A stretch of DNA of 8,794 nt from Deltaproteobacteria bacterium (GTDB lineage: Bacteria > Desulfobacterota > Desulfuromonadia > Geobacterales > Geobacteraceae), in contig JAJZQA010000090.1 in NCBI GenBank assembly GCA_021810985.1, positions 1-8,794 of the forward strand, in the 5' to 3' direction. How positions within the stretch are numbered: position 1 is the first letter of the stretch; each line of letters opens with the position of its first letter. Below the pieces are notes generated by a model, which ran no database searches, had not been told where the DNA came from, and worked only from the letters and a program-made list of their open reading frames with translations. The position numbers and the translations under genes were made by a program. This document shows positions 5,857 to 8,794 of this stretch, piece after piece.

Positions 5857-6917
5857 CCCACGGCCAGATGTCTGCCCAGGCTTACGACCTCTCCCCATAC
5901 CGTGGGGAAATACGGCCGCCGCTTGCCTCCCGTTACATTGGCGAAAATATTCTCGGCGACGAGCCTCCCCTGTTGCAGGGCGAACTGGGCCGCGGTCGGG
6001 ACCGGGTTTCCCGTAAAGTGATTCATGGCCAGAGCGTCGTCGCCAATGGCGTAGATAAAAGGATAGCTTTCGGCGCGAAGATACTCATCCACCATAATCC
6101 GCCCCAGTTTGCCGATCTTCATGCCGCTTTCCCTGAACAGGTCCGTGATGCGAATGCCTCCCGTCCAGACCAGGGTTTCAGTTTTAACGACCCCGCCCGG
6201 CGAAAGGGTAACCGAATCGGCGGTCTGATCGAGGATTCTCGTCTGCGTCAAAACCTTTACCCGTTTTTCCCGGAGTTTCTTCTCGACGGGTGTGGACAGG
6301 GACTCGGCCAGATTGGGCATGATACGGCTTCCCGCCTCCACGAGGATGATTTCGAATTCTTCCAGGTTTATGTGATTGTTCCGGGTGCAGTGAACGGAGT
6401 GATCGGCGAACTCTGCGGCGAACTCCACACCCGACAGACCGCCCCCGCCTATAACAAACCGCAGAAGGTCTATGCGCCGGGCTTCGTCAGGTTCGGACGA
6501 AGCCCGGGCACAGAGCCTGGCGATGTGATCATGGATATGCCGGGCGCCGCTCAATGTCTCGAGGGTGAAAGCATGCTCCTGAAGCCCCGGAATACCGTAG
6601 AAATTTGTCTGGCTCCCCAGTGCGGCCACAAGATACTCGAAAGGGAGAGAATCGGATTGAAGGAAAACCGTCCTCTCATCCGGGCCGATTCGGGAGACCT
6701 CAGCAAGATGGAAAGAGATGTTCCGATTCCTGATAAGCCGGTCGATGGGAATCGTGACTTCGGTTTTTAGGACGGCGGCCTCGTGCAGCTGCGTCTTGAG
6801 GAGAAGAAACAGGTTTCTGTCCACAAGATGCACCTGGTAATCGGCATGACCGCGCAACAGTTTCGCCAGCCGCAGGACGGCTGTGATCCCGTCATAACCT
6901 GCGCCGATGACTACCAC
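5799..6917 (-). CDS. Type II NADH dehydrogenase-like FAD oxidoreductase, probably frameshifted at both ends
   Basis: A flavoprotein of the single-subunit, non-proton-pumping NADH:quinone oxidoreductase group (NDH-2). Numbered from GTG 6917: FAD motif VVIGAGYDG (2-10), AALGSQTN (98-105), NAD motif VIGGGGLSGVEFAAEF (155-170), second FAD motif YAIGDDA (289-295), then SLGRH near the end. The start is unclear: the frame opens at TTG 7019, but those 34 residues do not look like protein. GTG 6917 gives a compact start, and ATG 6937 has the best ribosome site (AAAAGG, 7 bases away) but reads MAVSRKTW then stop. One extra A in the AAAA run (6922-6919) would give MAVSRKNVVVIGAG, so a lost base is likely. 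The C-terminus is also shifted (see 5731-5856). It sits between the ABM and hemerythrin genes and would pass NADH electrons to quinone if functional. Confidence 0.8.
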   Translation of the reverse strand: MVVIGAGYDGITAVLRLAKLLRGHADYQVHLVDRNLFLLLKTQLHEAAVLKTEVTIPIDRLIRNRNISFHLAEVSRIGPDERTVFLQSDSLPFEYLVAALGSQTNFYGIPGLQEHAFTLETLSGARHIHDHIARLCARASSEPDEARRIDLLRFVIGGGGLSGVEFAAEFADHSVHCTRNNHINLEEFEIILVEAGSRIMPNLAESLSTPVEKKLREKRVKVLTQTRILDQTADSVTLSPGGVVKTETLVWTGGIRITDLFRESGMKIGKLGRIMVDEYLRAESYPFIYAIGDDALAMNHFTGNPVPTAAQFALQQGRLVAENIFANVTGGKRRPYFPTVWGEVVSLGRHLAVGWRFLSQKRSPSSVSWGVF

Positions 6918-6950
6918 GTTTTCCTTGAAACAGCCATGATTCAGCCTTTT

Positions 6951-6992
6951 CCGGTTTTGTTTCCTGGTGCAGCGGTGACTGCACGGAACCGG
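6951..6992 (-). promoter_or_regulatory. Extended imperfect hairpin upstream of the NADH dehydrogenase-like gene
   Basis: On the minus strand, three nested complementary blocks occur: CCGG/CCGG (outer), TTCC/GGAA (middle) and GTGCAG/CTGCAC (inner, 6 perfect pairs, loop TCACCG). They are separated by small unpaired bulges on one side. The structure reaches into the ribosome binding site of the downstream gene (6952-6945). No T-run follows. It is a candidate translation-control or RNA-processing structure in the 95-base gap between two co-directional genes. Confidence 0.4.
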
Positions 6993-7032
6993 ACAAAGTA
7001 CGGAAAATTGCCGTTCCAACTCTCGAAATTCT

Positions 7033-7323
7033 CTATCCGGCGATCACCTTGTAGAACGCCGGTGAGGGTTTCCCGTCAAACAGTGGGGCAACATTTTCCC
7101 CGAACACATCATGGAGGGGGCTGCCGTGCATCGCCTCGAACGCGGCCTGGGTTTCGAACTCCACGATGGCCGCATAGGTTCCTGCCTTCAACGGCTCCAA
7201 GAGCCTTCTGCGGATAAAGCCCTCAAAACCGGAAAACGCCTGGTTCGACGACTCGAACCATTGCAGAAAATCGGATTCTTTGCCCGTCCTGATCGGAGGG
7301 AAGGAAACTATGACTATAAACAT
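7033..7323 (-). CDS. ABM-fold (antibiotic biosynthesis monooxygenase-like) small protein
   Basis: A 96-residue protein with the ABM dimeric alpha/beta-barrel pattern: first strand MFIVIVSFPPI, helix EFLQWFESSN-like (about 17-27), FEGFIRRRLLEP (33-44), TYAAIVEFETQAAFEAMHGS (49-68) and a final FYKVIAG strand. Members include cofactor-free monooxygenases, heme-degrading IsdG-type enzymes and many uncharacterised proteins; the sequence does not distinguish among them. The ATG at 7323 has AGAGGTG 5 bases upstream. It lies 189 bases after the FrdB gene and 95 bases before the NADH dehydrogenase-like frame, and may be the first gene of the redox module. Sequence is intact. Confidence 0.8.
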   Translation of the reverse strand: MFIVIVSFPPIRTGKESDFLQWFESSNQAFSGFEGFIRRRLLEPLKAGTYAAIVEFETQAAFEAMHGSPLHDVFGENVAPLFDGKPSPAFYKVIAG

Positions 7324-7494
7324 GGGTCACCTCTACACTTGGATGCTGTCCACCTTAAACCAACCGAGCGTTATCTGTTTGCCAATCGCTGTTGAAACAC
7401 TGAAACAGAGCGCATTGCTTCGTATTAGCAGACACATCGACGCCAATGATCGGCTTGCCGGGATGTCGGCACCGGATCGCCGGAAGTGTTGACT

Positions 7495-7507
7495 GCCGGA
7501 AGCCGGC
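7495..7507 (-). terminator. Small GC hairpin after the sdhB/frdB stop
   Basis: GCCGG and CCGGC (7495-7499, 7503-7507) can pair around a 3-base loop 6 bases beyond the frdB stop, but no T-run follows. A CCGG/CCGG pair lies just beyond. This may mark the end of the sdh/frd transcript. The rest of the 189-base gap (7324-7512) holds no gene I can see and no promoter I can defend. Confidence 0.22.
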
Positions 7508-7512
7508 TCAAA

Positions 7513-8274
7513 TCACTTAAGAAATGACCTCAGGAACTCCCGGTTCAGTTTCGCGATGAACCTGACACTGATTCCTTTGGGACAGACGGCCTCGCATTCA
7601 TAGTGATTGCCGCAGTTGCCGAACCCCTCGGCTGTCATCGCACGTGTCATGGCACGGACACGCCTTGCCGCCTCGGGCCTCCCCTGAGGCATGATCGCCA
7701 GATGGGATACCTTGGCGCTTGCGAACAGCATGGCAGCGCCATTGGGGCAACCGGCCACGCACGCGCCGCAGCCGATGCACTCGGCGGCGTCCATTGCCAG
7801 GTGGGCGTCATCCTTGGGTACCGATACGACGTTTCCGTCCGGGGCTCCACCCGTATGCGCCGAGATATACCCTCCCGCCCGGATAATCGCATCGAAGGCC
7901 GAACGGTCTACCACCAGGTCCTTGACGATCGGGAATGCCCTCGAGCGCCAGGGCTCCACGAAGATGTGGTCGCCGTCCCTGAAGTGCCGCATGTGCAGCT
8001 GGCAGACGGTCGTATGGGGCAACGGGCCGTGGGGTACGCCGTTGATGACCTGGGAGCACATGCCGCAGATCCCTTCGCGGCAGTCGTGGTCGAAGGCGAT
8101 GGGTTCCTTGCCGTCCCGCACCAGCTGCTCGTTCACGTCGTCGAGCATTTCCAGAAAGGACTGGTGGGGACTGACGTCCCTGGCTTCATAGATCTCCAGC
8201 CGTCCCGGCTGATCCGGACCTTTCTGGCGCCAGACGTGCAGGACAAGGTTCATGGTTCTTCCTTTGCCGGTCAT
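7513..8274 (-). CDS. frdB: Succinate dehydrogenase/fumarate reductase iron-sulfur subunit
   Basis: The 253-residue electron-transfer subunit of complex II/quinol:fumarate reductase, carrying electrons between the flavoprotein and the membrane quinone site. All three cluster motifs are present: the 2Fe-2S set C65, C70, C73, C91 in the N-terminal plant-ferredoxin-like domain; C166, C169, C172, C176 (CIGCGACVAGCP); and C221, C227, C231 (CGNHYECEAVCP), which share the 4Fe-4S and 3Fe-4S clusters. The ATG at 8274 overlaps the flavoprotein stop as ATGA and has GAGGAG 6 bases upstream. A second ATG at 8253 also has a good site (AAGGA) and would start MNLVLHVWRQ, closer to the family; I cannot decide between them. 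In Geobacter one complex is known to serve both directions, so sdhB and frdB are equally apt names. Confidence 0.93.
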   Translation of the reverse strand: MTGKGRTMNLVLHVWRQKGPDQPGRLEIYEARDVSPHQSFLEMLDDVNEQLVRDGKEPIAFDHDCREGICGMCSQVINGVPHGPLPHTTVCQLHMRHFRDGDHIFVEPWRSRAFPIVKDLVVDRSAFDAIIRAGGYISAHTGGAPDGNVVSVPKDDAHLAMDAAECIGCGACVAGCPNGAAMLFASAKVSHLAIMPQGRPEAARRVRAMTRAMTAEGFGNCGNHYECEAVCPKGISVRFIAKLNREFLRSFLK

Positions 8275-8794
8275 TTGTAGCTCCTCACCGCCAGGTGGAC
8301 ATTGTCGAAACGCAGAGGCTCCTTGTGCAGCTCAGGTTCTCTCCCCTCCCCCTTATGTTCCCAGGCAGCCACGTAACCGAAATTTCCGTCATCGCGTCTC
8401 GCCTCGCCGTCCGCCATCTGGTGCTCGACCCTGAAGTGGCTGCCGCACGACTCGTTGCGGTGGAGGGCGTCCAGGACCATGAGCTCGGCAAACTCCAGGA
8501 AGTCCGCCGTGCGGCCGGCTGTCTCCAGTTGCTGGTTCAACTCTACCCCGGTACCGCCCACCATTACGTTGTTCCAGAACTCCTTACGTAGCTCCCTGAT
8601 CTCGGTAAGCGCCTCGAGGAGGCCGGTTACGCTCCGCACCAGCCCCACCTTCCCCCACATGATCTCACCGAGGGCGCGCTGGAATTCGCTCACCGTCCCG
8701 GTTCCCCTGACGGCGAGGAGCCCGGCGGTGCGGGCGGCAACGTCCTCGACCGACCGGCTGAAGGCGGGATGGTCCGCCTGCACCCGGCCGGGAA
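8271..8794 (-). CDS. frdA: Succinate dehydrogenase/fumarate reductase flavoprotein, C-terminal part
   Basis: Partial: the frame is open to the right edge of the window, so the start, FAD-binding and active-site parts are missing. The roughly 173 residues present are the helical C-terminal domain. Typical landmarks are MWGKVGLVR, the LMVLDALHRNESCGSHFR segment, DGEARRDDGNFGYVAAWE and the ending LHKEPLRFDNVHLAVRSYK, all characteristic of the SdhA/FrdA type paired with cytochrome b subunits of the B. subtilis/Wolinella kind. The stop overlaps the iron-sulfur subunit start (ATGA), so the two are translated together; a membrane cytochrome b gene is expected upstream, beyond 8794. Confidence 0.92.
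   Translation of the reverse strand, partial: PGRVQADHPAFSRSVEDVAARTAGLLAVRGTGTVSEFQRALGEIMWGKVGLVRSVTGLLEALTEIRELRKEFWNNVMVGGTGVELNQQLETAGRTADFLEFAELMVLDALHRNESCGSHFRVEHQMADGEARRDDGNFGYVAAWEHKGEGREPELHKEPLRFDNVHLAVRSYK

Noticed and set aside
5838..6770. 310-codon plus-strand open frame opposite the NADH dehydrogenase-like gene
   Set aside because: Antisense shadow of a clear flavoprotein with FAD and NAD motifs; its product is not recognisable.
7603..8280. 225-codon plus-strand open frame opposite frdB
   Set aside because: Antisense shadow; frdB has all its cysteine motifs on the minus strand.

Overview
The window looks like a chromosomal piece from an anaerobic or microaerophilic Deltaproteobacterium of the Desulfuromonadales (Geobacter-like) type. 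This rests on protein character only: a quinone-linked succinate dehydrogenase/fumarate reductase, an Rnk-type regulator, a hemerythrin/ferredoxin/flavoprotein run, and an apparent selenocysteine gene. No search was run, so the taxon is an inference.

Layout. The left end (1-728) has no gene I can support. A short plus-strand unit follows: rnk (729-1154), then an MreB-like ORF that keeps only the N-terminal half of the family (1180-1767), then the 5' scrap of an IS transposase (1993-2151). Everything from 2269 to the right edge is on the minus strand. In transcription order (right to left) it reads: C-terminus of the SdhA/FrdA flavoprotein, SdhB/FrdB iron-sulfur subunit, a small ABM-fold protein, a type II NADH dehydrogenase-like flavoprotein, a hemerythrin-domain protein, a small 4Fe-4S ferredoxin, a CoA-disulfide reductase-like flavoprotein, and transaldolase.

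Main result. The CoA-disulfide reductase-like gene does not begin at 4613, where an ordinary ORF caller would start it. Its frame runs back through an in-frame TGA at 4727-4725 to a well-placed ATG at 4859 with a Shine-Dalgarno sequence. The TGA falls exactly on the catalytic cysteine of the family (SYSA-U-GIPYY, residue 45). It is followed at the right distance by a 6-bp stem with a 6-nt GU-containing loop, as expected for a bacterial SECIS element. The protein is therefore very probably a 451-residue selenoprotein.

Second result. Two neighbouring genes show apparent single-base frame breaks within about 1.3 kb. The NADH dehydrogenase-like gene seems to have lost one base near its start and another near its end: family-like sequence continues out of frame to 5731. 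The hemerythrin gene seems to have lost its true start through an indel near 5668-5683. These are either sequence errors or recent gene decay.

How the genes may work together (inference). The ABM protein, NADH dehydrogenase-like flavoprotein, hemerythrin, ferredoxin and Sec-flavoenzyme form a compact co-directional run, with an ATGA overlap between hemerythrin and ferredoxin. This suggests a redox module handling oxygen, peroxide or low-molecular-weight disulfides, next to central-metabolism genes (Sdh/Frd, transaldolase).
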